DNA of 64,000 nt. Source: Hyphomonas sp. Lineage in GTDB: Bacteria > Pseudomonadota > Alphaproteobacteria > Caulobacterales > Hyphomonadaceae. The DNA is taken from positions 62,001 through 126,000 of the forward strand of contig NZ_WGLO01000003.1 in the NCBI RefSeq assembly GCF_016125515.1. Direction: 5' to 3'. Shown here piece after piece: positions 53,225 through 61,657 of this stretch; position 1 is the stretch's first letter; each line of letters opens with the position of its first letter. The notes under the pieces were generated by a model. It was not told the origin of the DNA. It ran no database searches and was given only the letters and a program-made list of their open reading frames with translations. The position numbers and the translations under genes are program-made.

Positions 53225-55666
53225 TTGCGATTCCTCGTGAGGACCCTCGAATCGGCCCGCGATTTCGGGATCGGCGTGGCGCGGTGGACGACGCGGGTTC
53301 CGGCTGTGGTGGTGCGCGGCGGACAGCGCCGGACGCTGGGTGTGTTCCTGCTGCTGATGGCCATCGTGTATTTCGGCGCCTTGCTGTGGTTCGGCTGGCT
53401 GAACGGGGCGTTGCTGGTGAACGGCAAGGCGCGTTGGAACGCGTTCCAGTTTGCCGACCTGCGGGCCCGCGCGGTCGCGATGTATGACAGCCAGGGACGG
53501 TATTTCGGGATTGTGCATCCGGAGACGGAGAACGATCACCTTGGCGAGTTCGACCGCGGCGATCTGGCGCCTTTCGGGGCTTCGCCGGACCACAAGGCGG
53601 TGCCGGTGGCGGATGCGCCGCCCTATTTCTGGCGATGTGTGGTGTACACGGAGGATCGGCACCGGGGCGAATTGCGCAACCGCTACGGCGTGGACGTGCT
53701 GCATCTGGCGCGCTTGCCGATCAGCTCTCGCGGCGGCTCGACGCTGGAGATGCAGCTGGCGCGGTCGATGTGGAAGATGCATTCGCGCAATTCGAACCCG
53801 ATGCTGCGCAAGTTCCATGAGCTGAGCGAAGCGCCGGTGTTGAACCATTACCTGGTCAATGATAGCGACACGGAAGGGCTGGAGCGCTGGTTCTCCCAGC
53901 ACATTCCGTTGGTGCAGGGCGGCGGCGACGAGCAGGGCAGCATCTATGGCGTCTACGCGGCCGGGCAGTTCCTGTTCGGCAAACGGGCCGAGGAGCTGGA
54001 CGCGGCGGAGCAGCTGGTGCTGGCGGCGGCGGTGCGCCGGCCGATTGCCTGGCCCGCCGATGAGGAAGCGCGCGCGGGCATCCTGTATGACCTGATCGGC
54101 GTGGAGAAACACATGGGCCGCGCGCTGCTGTGCGCGAGCGACAAGGCACGGCTGGCGGACGGCACGCGTGTGATCCCCGATGCGCGCGTGCGCAAGCGGA
54201 CGCGGGAACGGCTGGCCGAGCTGCGCGTGCCGGCGAATGTGGGGCAGACGAATCCGGACTTCCTGGCGATCCTGCGGGATGAGGGGATCACGGCTGAGGT
54301 GCCGCTGGTCGCGCCGATGCGGCTGGGTAAGGAACTGGCGCCCAACGTGCAGCGCGAAGTGGTGGCGGAGCTGACAGACCTGTTTGCGCCGGTGGCGCAG
54401 GCCGAGGCGACCAAGGCCGCCGTGCCGGCCAAGCGTGAGCCGACGCGCCTGACGGGGACGCACCCGTGGCGCGGCAAGGTGCGCGAGGTGGATGTGACAC
54501 TGGACGTTGCGGAGAATTCCCGATTCCGCGCGAAAGCGCGCATGGCCGCGATTGCGCTGGGCGAGACGCTATCAGCGACGGGCAGGTTCCGGACGGGCGC
54601 GCTGCCGGTACAGGAATTGTCCGCAGACGGTTCGCTGCGCCTGCACGAGGGCGACATGCCGCTGGTGATTGCGGCGGCGGACGAGACGGGCCGGATCGTG
54701 CGCTATTACAATTCCTCCTCGACGACGGCCTATTCCGGGTATGGCGACACGCGCCAGCTGATCCGCGGGTTCGGTCGCGGACCCTATGACCGCACGAACG
54801 AGTCGCGGCCTGTCGGCTCGGTGGCGAAGCTGGCGGCGGCGCTGCTGCTGGCGCAGGGCGGCGAGACCAATCCGGACAAGACGGTGAGCAATGCCTGCAT
54901 GTCGGGCCTGTCGCAACGCTGCGCGGGATCGGCCGTCGGCGCAACGCCCGCGCGGGTGACGCTGCGCCGAGCGTTCGGCTCGTCGCTCAATCCGGCGGTG
55001 GTGCGCGCGCTGGGCGAGGGCACGACGATTGAGCAGATCGTGACGTTGATGGACGCGCTGGGCTTTTACGTGCCGGCGCAAAACCGCGGCACGCCGGTGG
55101 CGACGAATCTGGCGCTGGGCCGGTTTGCCGGGCGACCGCGCGCGGTGCACTGGCTGGCGGCGGCCGCCCTGTCGGCGGCGCAAGGCCGGACCGATCTGGT
55201 GATGCAGCCCTACTTCGTGGAGCGCTACTGGCTGATCGAGCCGACGGCGCAGGGCAATTACACCTTCCGGCAGGAGACGCCTGCGAGGACGTCGCTGGAT
55301 GTGCATGAGGGCATCAGTGAGGGCGGGGCGAAGTTCCTGCGCGCGGTGCTGAGCCAGCCGATCTGCGACGCCGAACATGGCACGCTGCGGCGGCTGACGG
55401 CGTGGTGTGCGGCGGGGCGCAAGGACGTGACCTTGCACATTGCCAAGACAGGTTCGGTTTCGTCTGGCCCGGCCGGGGGCAGCTATGACGAATCCGATCT
55501 TTGGATCGCTGGCGGAATCGAGTTTTCCGACGGGCGGTCCTATTCCTACGTGATATCCCTTGGCGCCGGTTCGCCGCGCGCTGCCTTTGCGAAGGATCTG
55601 GGCGGCGGCATTCTCTCGCCGCTGGCCGACATCCTGCTGCAAGACCTCCTGGAGGACCAGACTTGA
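53225..55666 (+). CDS. Bifunctional class A penicillin-binding-protein-like enzyme (GT51 + transpeptidase)
   Basis: An 813-residue protein. A membrane helix (about 40-60, LGVFLLLMAIVYFGALLWFGWL) precedes a divergent GT51 glycosyltransferase domain: TEDRHRGELRNRYGVD (E143, with an insertion in the usual EDxxFxxHxG), GGSTLEMQLAR, RKFHE, SIYGVYAAGQFLFGK. A transpeptidase domain follows, with SVAK (S532-K535), SLN (587-589) and KTG (741-743), all present. It is predicted to polymerise and cross-link peptidoglycan in the periplasm. Start TTG 53225 follows AAGGA 11 bases away, which is weak; GTG 53237 is an alternative. The stop overlaps the next gene's TTG, so the two are coupled. Confidence 0.85.
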   Translation: MRFLVRTLESARDFGIGVARWTTRVPAVVVRGGQRRTLGVFLLLMAIVYFGALLWFGWLNGALLVNGKARWNAFQFADLRARAVAMYDSQGRYFGIVHPETENDHLGEFDRGDLAPFGASPDHKAVPVADAPPYFWRCVVYTEDRHRGELRNRYGVDVLHLARLPISSRGGSTLEMQLARSMWKMHSRNSNPMLRKFHELSEAPVLNHYLVNDSDTEGLERWFSQHIPLVQGGGDEQGSIYGVYAAGQFLFGKRAEELDAAEQLVLAAAVRRPIAWPADEEARAGILYDLIGVEKHMGRALLCASDKARLADGTRVIPDARVRKRTRERLAELRVPANVGQTNPDFLAILRDEGITAEVPLVAPMRLGKELAPNVQREVVAELTDLFAPVAQAEATKAAVPAKREPTRLTGTHPWRGKVREVDVTLDVAENSRFRAKARMAAIALGETLSATGRFRTGALPVQELSADGSLRLHEGDMPLVIAAADETGRIVRYYNSSSTTAYSGYGDTRQLIRGFGRGPYDRTNESRPVGSVAKLAAALLLAQGGETNPDKTVSNACMSGLSQRCAGSAVGATPARVTLRRAFGSSLNPAVVRALGEGTTIEQIVTLMDALGFYVPAQNRGTPVATNLALGRFAGRPRAVHWLAAAALSAAQGRTDLVMQPYFVERYWLIEPTAQGNYTFRQETPARTSLDVHEGISEGGAKFLRAVLSQPICDAEHGTLRRLTAWCAAGRKDVTLHIAKTGSVSSGPAGGSYDESDLWIAGGIEFSDGRSYSYVISLGAGSPRAAFAKDLGGGILSPLADILLQDLLEDQT

Positions 55667-57585
55667 AGTTTCCCTGGCAACGCCGAGACGAGACCTCTGA
55701 CCCTTCCGTAGGCGGACGGAACATGAATGACGCGTTTGACGCGGCCGCCCGGAACATGGGGCGGATGGCGGCGGCGGCCAAGGCGCTGCCGATCTTTGCG
55801 TCGATCCCGATCTTCTGCCTCGCCGTGTTCGTGACGATCTCGTTCATCGGAACATATACCGGCATGCTGCAGGTGTTGCAGTCGGGCGATAACAGCTTCG
55901 GCATCTTCGGCACCATTGGTGTGTTCCTGTTCATCTTTGCGACGACCGTGATCATGGCCTATTCGGTGAGCGAGATGTTCCGGTCCGGGCGGGACTTCTG
56001 GCCGCGCATGTCGCTGGTGGCGACCTATGTCGTGACGTTGCTGATCTCGGTGAGTTTCGGGTTTGCGTTCTACTGGACGCAGCTTGAGGCGCGCTCGCAG
56101 GCGGTGGGCGATGCGGAGCGTTACCTGACGGTGTTCGACCGCGAGATTACGGTGGCTGATACCCAGCTGGGCGGAACGCTGGCGACGCTGAGGACGCTGA
56201 ACACGAACTTCAACCGGTTGTCGGAAGTCGAGCGCGCGAGCGGCAATCAGTGCGGTGAGGTGTCGGGCGGCGGCGACGGGCCGCGCACGCGCCATCTGGC
56301 GGCGCGGGCAGGCGAAGTGAATGCGCTGGTGATGGCGCTGACGCCGCAGATCGAACAGGTGCGCGGCGAGGCCGAGACGGTGCGAGCGTCCATAGAGGAA
56401 GTGCGCGGCATCGGTGCGAAGACGGCTGGCGATGTGACGCCCGCGCAGCGCGAGGAAGTGTTCCGCAAGGCGGCCGCCGCGGCGAACAAGGCGGGCGCAA
56501 CGCTGCAGGCGCTGGCGACGAGCCAGAGCGTGACGAACTATGTCGGGGACCTGAGAACCTGGGCGGCGGAATACGCGAACCCGGCGCTGACGCGCGAGGA
56601 AAGCGGCACAGGCCTTCGGTTCAAGTGCTACAACACGACGATTGCGAGCCAGCTCAACGGCGTGGCCGCAGACCTGGCAGCGTTGCCCGTGCTGCCGATC
56701 TCGGAGCTCGACAGCTATGCCGGCGCGGCAGCGACGCGCGAGGCGCTCGACCGGTTCTGGTTCACGCTGACGACGCCGGTGCGCGCGGTGATCGACGGGC
56801 CGTCGATGCAGACCGAGACCGAACGCGAGGAAGCGGTGCGCCGCGATGCGATCCGAGAGGTGATGGTGCGTCAGGGCGAGGAGGTGACGCAGGACAAGTT
56901 GTCGAGCTCGCAGGTGAAGGACCTGGTTGAGTCGCAGCAGGGTCTGCGCCGGAACGATGCGCTGCCGCTGGGACTCGCGATCGTGATCGACTCGCTCCTG
57001 TTCCTGTCGGCGCTGTGGAGCCAGCCGAGCCAGAAGTTTGCGGCGTTTGCGCGGATGATTAAGGACCTGCGCGGGGAGCAGGAGCGGCCACTGGCGCTGG
57101 TGCAGGGTTCGAAGGATATCCAGACCAATCCGGACTTCGATTTCCTGCGGCCCTATGTGTTCACGCATTTCGATGAAGTATACTTGGCGCTGCCCGTGAG
57201 CGGGCCGCTGGCGAAAGAGCCCGAGACGCAGATCCTCAATACACTGCGCATCGCCTGGCAGGCGGGTAAGATCGTCAAGCGGGCGAGTGTGTCGTCGTCG
57301 GCGATCCAGCGGCAGCTGAAGGCGGCTGGTAGCCCGCTGCTTGACCGGATGGCCGATCCGGAGGCGGAGGTGGCGGAGCTTGAAGCCGGCGCGTATTCGG
57401 AACCGCGCGAGCCGGTCGCGGCATCACCCTTTCCGCTGAAGTTTCCGCCTTCGGATGCGACGTTCGTGGCTTACCGGTTCCTGCCCGGGGCGTTCGAGCA
57501 GATGGTGTTGCAGGCGATGGTGCCAAGCATGCCGGGCGAGGAGGACGCGCCGGACGAGGACGACGCGGCGCGCCCCGAAGCGTGA
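55663..57585 (+). CDS. Unknown multi-spanning membrane protein coupled to the PBP-like gene
   Basis: 640 residues from TTG 55663, which overlaps the PBP-like stop (TTGA) behind GGAGGA at good spacing; ATG 55723 is an alternative. There are three N-terminal hydrophobic helices (about 40-145: IFASIPIFCLAVFVTISFIGTY, FGIFGTIGVFLFIFATTVIMAY, SLVATYVVTLLISVSFGFAFYW), then a long coiled-coil-like helical region, another helix near 440-460 (ALPLGLAIVIDSLLFLSALW), and a C-terminal domain. No family is recognised. The coupling suggests it works with the PBP-like enzyme at the inner membrane, perhaps as a scaffold. Confidence 0.8.
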   Translation: MKFPWQRRDETSDPSVGGRNMNDAFDAAARNMGRMAAAAKALPIFASIPIFCLAVFVTISFIGTYTGMLQVLQSGDNSFGIFGTIGVFLFIFATTVIMAYSVSEMFRSGRDFWPRMSLVATYVVTLLISVSFGFAFYWTQLEARSQAVGDAERYLTVFDREITVADTQLGGTLATLRTLNTNFNRLSEVERASGNQCGEVSGGGDGPRTRHLAARAGEVNALVMALTPQIEQVRGEAETVRASIEEVRGIGAKTAGDVTPAQREEVFRKAAAAANKAGATLQALATSQSVTNYVGDLRTWAAEYANPALTREESGTGLRFKCYNTTIASQLNGVAADLAALPVLPISELDSYAGAAATREALDRFWFTLTTPVRAVIDGPSMQTETEREEAVRRDAIREVMVRQGEEVTQDKLSSSQVKDLVESQQGLRRNDALPLGLAIVIDSLLFLSALWSQPSQKFAAFARMIKDLRGEQERPLALVQGSKDIQTNPDFDFLRPYVFTHFDEVYLALPVSGPLAKEPETQILNTLRIAWQAGKIVKRASVSSSAIQRQLKAAGSPLLDRMADPEAEVAELEAGAYSEPREPVAASPFPLKFPPSDATFVAYRFLPGAFEQMVLQAMVPSMPGEEDAPDEDDAARPEA

Positions 57586-57650
57586 GCTGAGGCAGAAAGG
57601 TCGGGCCCGGACTGGTGTATGACGCGTCCGGGGCCGCTGCGTTCATTCGC

Positions 57651-58946
57651 CTATTGGCAGACCGTGGCGCTGGTGTTGCTGCCGGCCATGATGCAGTGGG
57701 CGTAGCGATATTTTTCGCGGGTCTGGGCGGCCGCATCGCCCGCGCCGAAGGTCCGGGATTGCGGCGCGCTGGGGCTGGTGCTGGACGTGTAACGCGGGGC
57801 CGAGGAGCCGTAGAGGTCTTTCCAGCGAGCATCAGCCATGCCCGGTTCATTGGTGCCGGTGCCGAAGGTGCCTTCAAGACCTGTTCCGCGTGCGGACATT
57901 TCAGAATCGGCGGCAGCGCGGACCGGACCGGACGGGAACCAGAGGGCGAGGGCGTAAAGATCAGCGGTCTCGATCTGAGCCATCGCGCCGGCGGACCTGG
58001 CCGAGAGGGCGGCTTTTTCCGCGTATTCCTTCGTGCCGATCTGGTGCAGGGCAGCGGAGACAGCGTCGCCATAGCGGCCGGCGGAGACGAGATCGTTGAT
58101 GATCTTGTCGCGTGCAGCAATGCGGGCTTCGCGGGCGGCAACTTCTGCGAAGTAGCGTTCCCAGTCGGCGGCGATTTCGCAGGCGTTTTCGTGGCCCATG
58201 CCGCAGGCCTTGCGCATATATTCCGCGCCCAGCTTTTCTTCGCCGATGTCGAGATAGACCCCGCCGACATTGCGGCAGCTACCTTCATTGGCTTTTTCGT
58301 TGCAGTTGATAAGGGAGTATTTCAGGCCTTTTGCGGCGTCGAAGGCGGCAGACTCGGGGTCAGCATAGGCGCGCTCTGCGATATAGCACCCCATGATATC
58401 ATTGCGCGCACAATCGCGTTCGGCAAACCAGCCCGCGTCGATCATGTTGATCAGGTCAGGGTATTTGCCCTTACTGCCATCCCAGGACCAGCTGCGGCCC
58501 CAGGCGCAGGCCTTTTCAACGCCCGCTTCGCAACCGGCCTTGGCGGTGGCGATGGCTTTCTTGAGATCGTAGGCTTCTGAAGCCGGGCTGATGCGGTTGC
58601 CGAGCGCCCATTCGCAGCCATCGACATGGCCCATGGCGCAGGCGCGCTCCTGATAAGCGACACCCCTTATGACGTTCTTCTCGAGGTTGCCTTCGCCCGC
58701 GCGGATCAGGACGCCGGAGGTGGAGCAGCCGTCGGGAATGCCGCCGTCGCAGGCCTTCAGGAAGAAAGTGACGGCTTTCTGCTTGTCTTCCGGCGCGCCA
58801 ATGCCCTGAGCGTATTCGACGCCTGTATAGAAGCAGGCCTCGGCATCGCCGGCCAGGCAGGCCGGTTCTGACTGGGTTTGTGCGCTGGCAAAGGCGGCAA
58901 CTGAGCCGAAGACAACTGCAGCAAGGGTAAAGGTCGAAAGGCGCAT
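57651..58946 (-). CDS. Exported Sel1-type repeat protein
   Basis: A 431-residue protein with a signal peptide (residues 1-22, MRLSTFTLAAVVFGSVAAFASA) followed by Cys-rich Sel1/TPR-like repeats (ACLAGDAEACFYTGVEYAQGIGAPEDKQKAVTFFLKACDGGIPDGC and similar, to about residue 270). A helical region and a low-complexity Ser/Thr/Gly-rich C terminus finish it. The cysteines recur at helix ends (GDAEACF, CDGG, GCS, CAMGH), suggesting disulphides in the periplasm. Such proteins scaffold envelope complexes; partner unknown. It converges with the 55663 gene, 65 bases apart. Confidence 0.85.
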   Translation of the reverse strand: MRLSTFTLAAVVFGSVAAFASAQTQSEPACLAGDAEACFYTGVEYAQGIGAPEDKQKAVTFFLKACDGGIPDGCSTSGVLIRAGEGNLEKNVIRGVAYQERACAMGHVDGCEWALGNRISPASEAYDLKKAIATAKAGCEAGVEKACAWGRSWSWDGSKGKYPDLINMIDAGWFAERDCARNDIMGCYIAERAYADPESAAFDAAKGLKYSLINCNEKANEGSCRNVGGVYLDIGEEKLGAEYMRKACGMGHENACEIAADWERYFAEVAAREARIAARDKIINDLVSAGRYGDAVSAALHQIGTKEYAEKAALSARSAGAMAQIETADLYALALWFPSGPVRAAADSEMSARGTGLEGTFGTGTNEPGMADARWKDLYGSSAPRYTSSTSPSAPQSRTFGAGDAAAQTREKYRYAHCIMAGSNTSATVCQ

Positions 58947-59066
58947 CTTGTTTTCCCTGTGGGCGGTTTCGGATTTGCCGCGAGTTTAGAAAGCATCGGA
59001 GAGACTTGATCATCCCCCCGAAGGGGCATCGGCCAGGGCAACTGCAGCTGGACCGTCCCGAGATTG

Positions 59067-59081
59067 TTAACGCCGCCTTAG
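59067..59081. promoter_or_regulatory. CtrA-like site
   Basis: TTAACGCCGCCTTAG is one base off the CtrA consensus TTAA-N7-TTAA. It lies 78 bases upstream of the 59159 gene. Binding is speculative but in keeping with a Caulobacterales-like host. Confidence 0.35.
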
Positions 59082-59158
59082 CGAAATTTCACCAAGGTCA
59101 GGCGTGAACCGCTGGTGGCCGCAGAAGGCGTGGGCTGCCTGGAGACGAGGCAGAGACA

Positions 59159-59683
59159 ATGACCCAGCTTTCGCAGCCAACACTGGCCACCGTGCCGGAT
59201 GTGATCAACCGGATCGGGCGTGAGGCCGGCAAGGCGGCGCATCCGGATGCCTACAAGGTGCAGCTGATCGCGCGCAGCCCGGACACGAAAGTGGCCCGCG
59301 AGATGCTGGCGCGCCTGCCGGAACTCGAAGCGCAAGGCGTTGGGTTTGAAGCGATCTTCACGCGGCTGTCGGGCACGGATGTGCTGGGAGCGGTCGCGGC
59401 GGTCTATGGCGAGGATGTGGCCCGCCGCACGGTGCGCGTGGTGAACATTCCCGAACAGGGCGAGATCGTTGAGCAGGTGAATTTCGGCCGGGTCGCGGTG
59501 TGGACCGGCAAGCCGTTGAAAGCGTGGGTTTCAACCGCGTTCGAGGATGGCAAGCTGTCGATGAGCGGCGAGGGCAGCGAGCGCGCCCAGCTGGCGAGCC
59601 TGGCCTTCCGGGCGCTCTGGAGCGTGGCTGAAACGCCGGCGAACGATGCCGGGCCGCAAGGGTTGCGGATAGCGGGCGCCTAG
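59159..59683 (+). CDS. Hypothetical protein
   Basis: 174 residues, mixed alpha/beta, no signal peptide or membrane helix. It opens with TQLSQPTLATVPDVINRIGREAGKAAHPDAYKV and has an internal VRVVNIPEQGEIVEQVNFGRVAVWTGKPLKAWV strand-rich part. No family is recognised. It converges with the small gene coupled to ParA, with a terminator hairpin between. Confidence 0.7.
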   Translation: MTQLSQPTLATVPDVINRIGREAGKAAHPDAYKVQLIARSPDTKVAREMLARLPELEAQGVGFEAIFTRLSGTDVLGAVAAVYGEDVARRTVRVVNIPEQGEIVEQVNFGRVAVWTGKPLKAWVSTAFEDGKLSMSGEGSERAQLASLAFRALWSVAETPANDAGPQGLRIAGA

Positions 59684-59712
59684 TCCGTACTTTCGTTATG
59701 AATTCCAGGCTT

Positions 59713-59732
59713 GGCGCTGCTGCCGCAGCGCC
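59713..59732. terminator. Bidirectional hairpin between convergent genes
   Basis: GGCGCTGC (59713-59720) pairs with GCAGCGCC (59725-59732) around a TGCC loop. It sits exactly between two convergent stop codons, so could serve both strands, though without a clear T tract. Confidence 0.6.
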
Positions 59733-60233
59733 TTAGCCCGTGCGGAAGGACTTGCGGCCGAAATAGGGGTTCGGGCTGGCCGGGGGCGAAGGCGGCGTGT
59801 CGTCGCCCAAGGGCTCGTTCATCGTTTCGGATTCGGGCGTGCTCGCGGCATCGACTGTTTCTTCCGTGGCCGGATCAGCGCTGCCCCCCGACTGCACGGC
59901 GGCCGGCACGGTGAGCAGGGTGCGGATGTGGGCGACCGCGGCGCGGGCTGTGGAGACATCCAGGTCCGGCACGCTTTTGTCGAGACGTTTGGCGAGCAGC
60001 TTGGCCTGATGGTGCGACAGCGATTTCAGTTGCGCTTCGAAGATCTCTTCGCCAACCGCTGTGCGCAGCGCCATCAGGCCTTCGGCGGTCTGGCCGGCGG
60101 CGTTGAGCAGTTTCTTGACGATAAGGCCGGACGCGGCGGCCCAGTCCTTGTCGGCCACGGCCGGAAGACTGTCGCGCGCAGCGACGAGCGCCTGGATCGC
60201 ATCAAAGCCGGTGGGGCCGCCGCCGAAGCTCAT
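59733..60233 (-). CDS. ParA-coupled hypothetical protein
   Basis: 166 residues from ATG 60233, whose ATGA overlaps the ParA stop, so it is co-translated with the ATPase. An N-terminal helical part (FDAIQALVAARDSLPAVADKDWAAASGLIVKKLLNAAGQTAEG) is followed by an acidic, Pro-rich, disordered C-terminal tail (EETVDAASTPESETMNEPLGDDTPPSPPASPNPY). It lacks ParB features, namely an HTH and a CTPase motif. Likely an adaptor or cargo for the ParA-like ATPase; no family is recognised. Confidence 0.7.
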   Translation of the reverse strand: MSFGGGPTGFDAIQALVAARDSLPAVADKDWAAASGLIVKKLLNAAGQTAEGLMALRTAVGEEIFEAQLKSLSHHQAKLLAKRLDKSVPDLDVSTARAAVAHIRTLLTVPAAVQSGGSADPATEETVDAASTPESETMNEPLGDDTPPSPPASPNPYFGRKSFRTG

Positions 60234-61114
60234 GCCAGCTTCTCCCGGACTTCGCCAAGCAGCTGCTCGATGATATTGAGAGCGTCGCCCGGCCATTTGG
60301 CCTGAAGGGTCGGATCCGGGCCCAGCTCTATCGGGTTCGAAGCGAACCCTGATTTAAGCGGAATGATGGTCTTGAACATCGCGAACTCGGTTTCCTTGGC
60401 GTTCGCCGCATCGCGCATGGCGCCGAGCACAACCTGCTGGTGGGGTGTGTTGTCGAAACGGGTGGCCAGCACGACCGGCAGGGTCGCAATATCCCGGTTA
60501 CGCAAGTTCTTCATGATGTCACCCGTGAAGAGGTCGAGACCCAGGGTGGACATGAAATCCGGAATAGTCGGCACAATGATCAAGTGGCTGGCGGCGAGCA
60601 CGGTTTCGGTCATCACAGAAATGCCGGGCGGGCAATCGAACAGGATGACGTCATAGTCGGCTTTGAGCAGGTTCAGGTCGTCGCGCAGGCGTTTGCCGAC
60701 CTGGTTCTGCAGGGCCTCCATCGCATAGCCCTTGGCCGTGAGTTCGAAGATCAGCTCACGCTCGGTCTTGCGCAGACGTGGCGAGGAGGGGATCAGGTCC
60801 AGCGGCAGGGGACGGCCCTTGAAAGTGACGTCGCTGGCATCGGTGACGATGAACTCCGACAGGCGGCGCTGTTCGCCGGCGAAAAAGTTTTCCAGCAACC
60901 AGTCCGAAATCGTGGCGTAGTCATTGATGGCGGTGAACAGGTGCTCGTCGCCGGCATGACCGAAGATCAGCAGCGACGCGTTGGCCTGCGTATCGAGGTC
61001 GATGACCAGGGTGCGCATGCCGGCGGCGGCAAAGGCTTCGGCGAGGCTGACACAGGTGGTGGTCTTGCCGACCCCGCCCTTGGAGTTGGCAATGGAAATC
61101 ACTCGGGCCGACAT
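60230..61114 (-). CDS. Orphan ParA/MinD-family ATPase
   Basis: A 294-residue deviant-Walker ATPase. IANSKGGVGKTTTCVSLAEAFAAAG is the P loop with the signature Lys; DLDTQANASLLIFG (Walker A') and ILFDCPPGISVMTETVL (Walker B) follow. ParA-like proteins position cargo (plasmid, chromosome, chemoreceptor or carboxysome-like complexes) using ATP-driven gradients. Here no ParB or parS is evident; instead it is coupled to an unrelated small gene, so it resembles the orphan ParA positioning systems. ATG 61114 is chosen because the fold starts there. It could segregate or polar-localise envelope proteins encoded nearby. Confidence 0.88.
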   Translation of the reverse strand: MSARVISIANSKGGVGKTTTCVSLAEAFAAAGMRTLVIDLDTQANASLLIFGHAGDEHLFTAINDYATISDWLLENFFAGEQRRLSEFIVTDASDVTFKGRPLPLDLIPSSPRLRKTERELIFELTAKGYAMEALQNQVGKRLRDDLNLLKADYDVILFDCPPGISVMTETVLAASHLIIVPTIPDFMSTLGLDLFTGDIMKNLRNRDIATLPVVLATRFDNTPHQQVVLGAMRDAANAKETEFAMFKTIIPLKSGFASNPIELGPDPTLQAKWPGDALNIIEQLLGEVREKLA

Positions 61115-61271
61115 GGAGTTTCTCTCTTTCGGTCTTTTCCGTTCTTGCCATCGGGTGATGGCAGATTTGGGTGCACAAGAAAACACTTGTGCCTACATTT
61201 TCTGACTCGGGTCGCATAAAAAACTCCTAAGGATTCAAAGACTCGCAAAATTGGTGCTTAAATTCCGGGCT

Positions 61272-61287
61272 CGCCAATCCGGCAGGA
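61272..61287 (+). repeat. 16-base repeat, copy 2 (upstream of portal relic)
   Basis: CGCCAATCCGGCAGGA, identical to 38753-38768, lies upstream of the portal-protein remnant. Confidence 0.5.
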
Positions 61288-61343
61288 CATCCGGCGGGGT
61301 TAGCTTCACGGCCGTGAAGACAGCCGGAGCGAGCGGACCCCGA

Positions 61344-61630
61344 CATGAAATGGACCTGGCCTTTTGGGAACACCGCGCGAGGCGAAGGCGGCCTGGCCGC
61401 TGGCGATGCTAAGTGAACCGCGCGCCGCGAACTGGGCCGGGCGCGATGCAGGCGCCTTGCTGCGCCAGCCGGCTTTGGAAGTGGGTGCCTGCCGGGTTCC
61501 TTGCGGCCGGATTTTTACAGCTGCTGCGAAACGGCTATGCGATTGTCGAGGCTGGCCGAAAAAGGGCTGGATGGCCGCACCGGTCCATGGCTTTCAATCG
61601 GACCCGGATCACCTTACCTAAGAGGGGTAA
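61344..61630 (+). pseudogene. Remnant of a GTA/phage portal protein
   Basis: ATG 61344 opens MKWTWPFGNTARGEGG, which ends at TAA 23 codons later. Another frame gives WPLAMLSEPRAANWAGRDAGALLRQ, like the GTA portal N-terminal pattern (RAVW..RDY.AL.R.G). A third gives GFLQLLRNGYAIVEAGR, like the portal segment GFLQLAGNAYVEAV. The pieces are in the correct order but in different frames, with a large internal deletion. The assignment rests on these short matches alone. It occupies the otherwise gene-free stretch between ParA and dnaJ. Confidence 0.55.
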
Positions 61631-61657
61631 TTTGAAACTGAGGCGAGGAGCCCTGTT

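Noticed and set aside
59067-59081. CtrA box as a strong regulatory call
   Set aside because: One base differs from consensus and there is no supporting half-site geometry; kept only as a low-confidence site.
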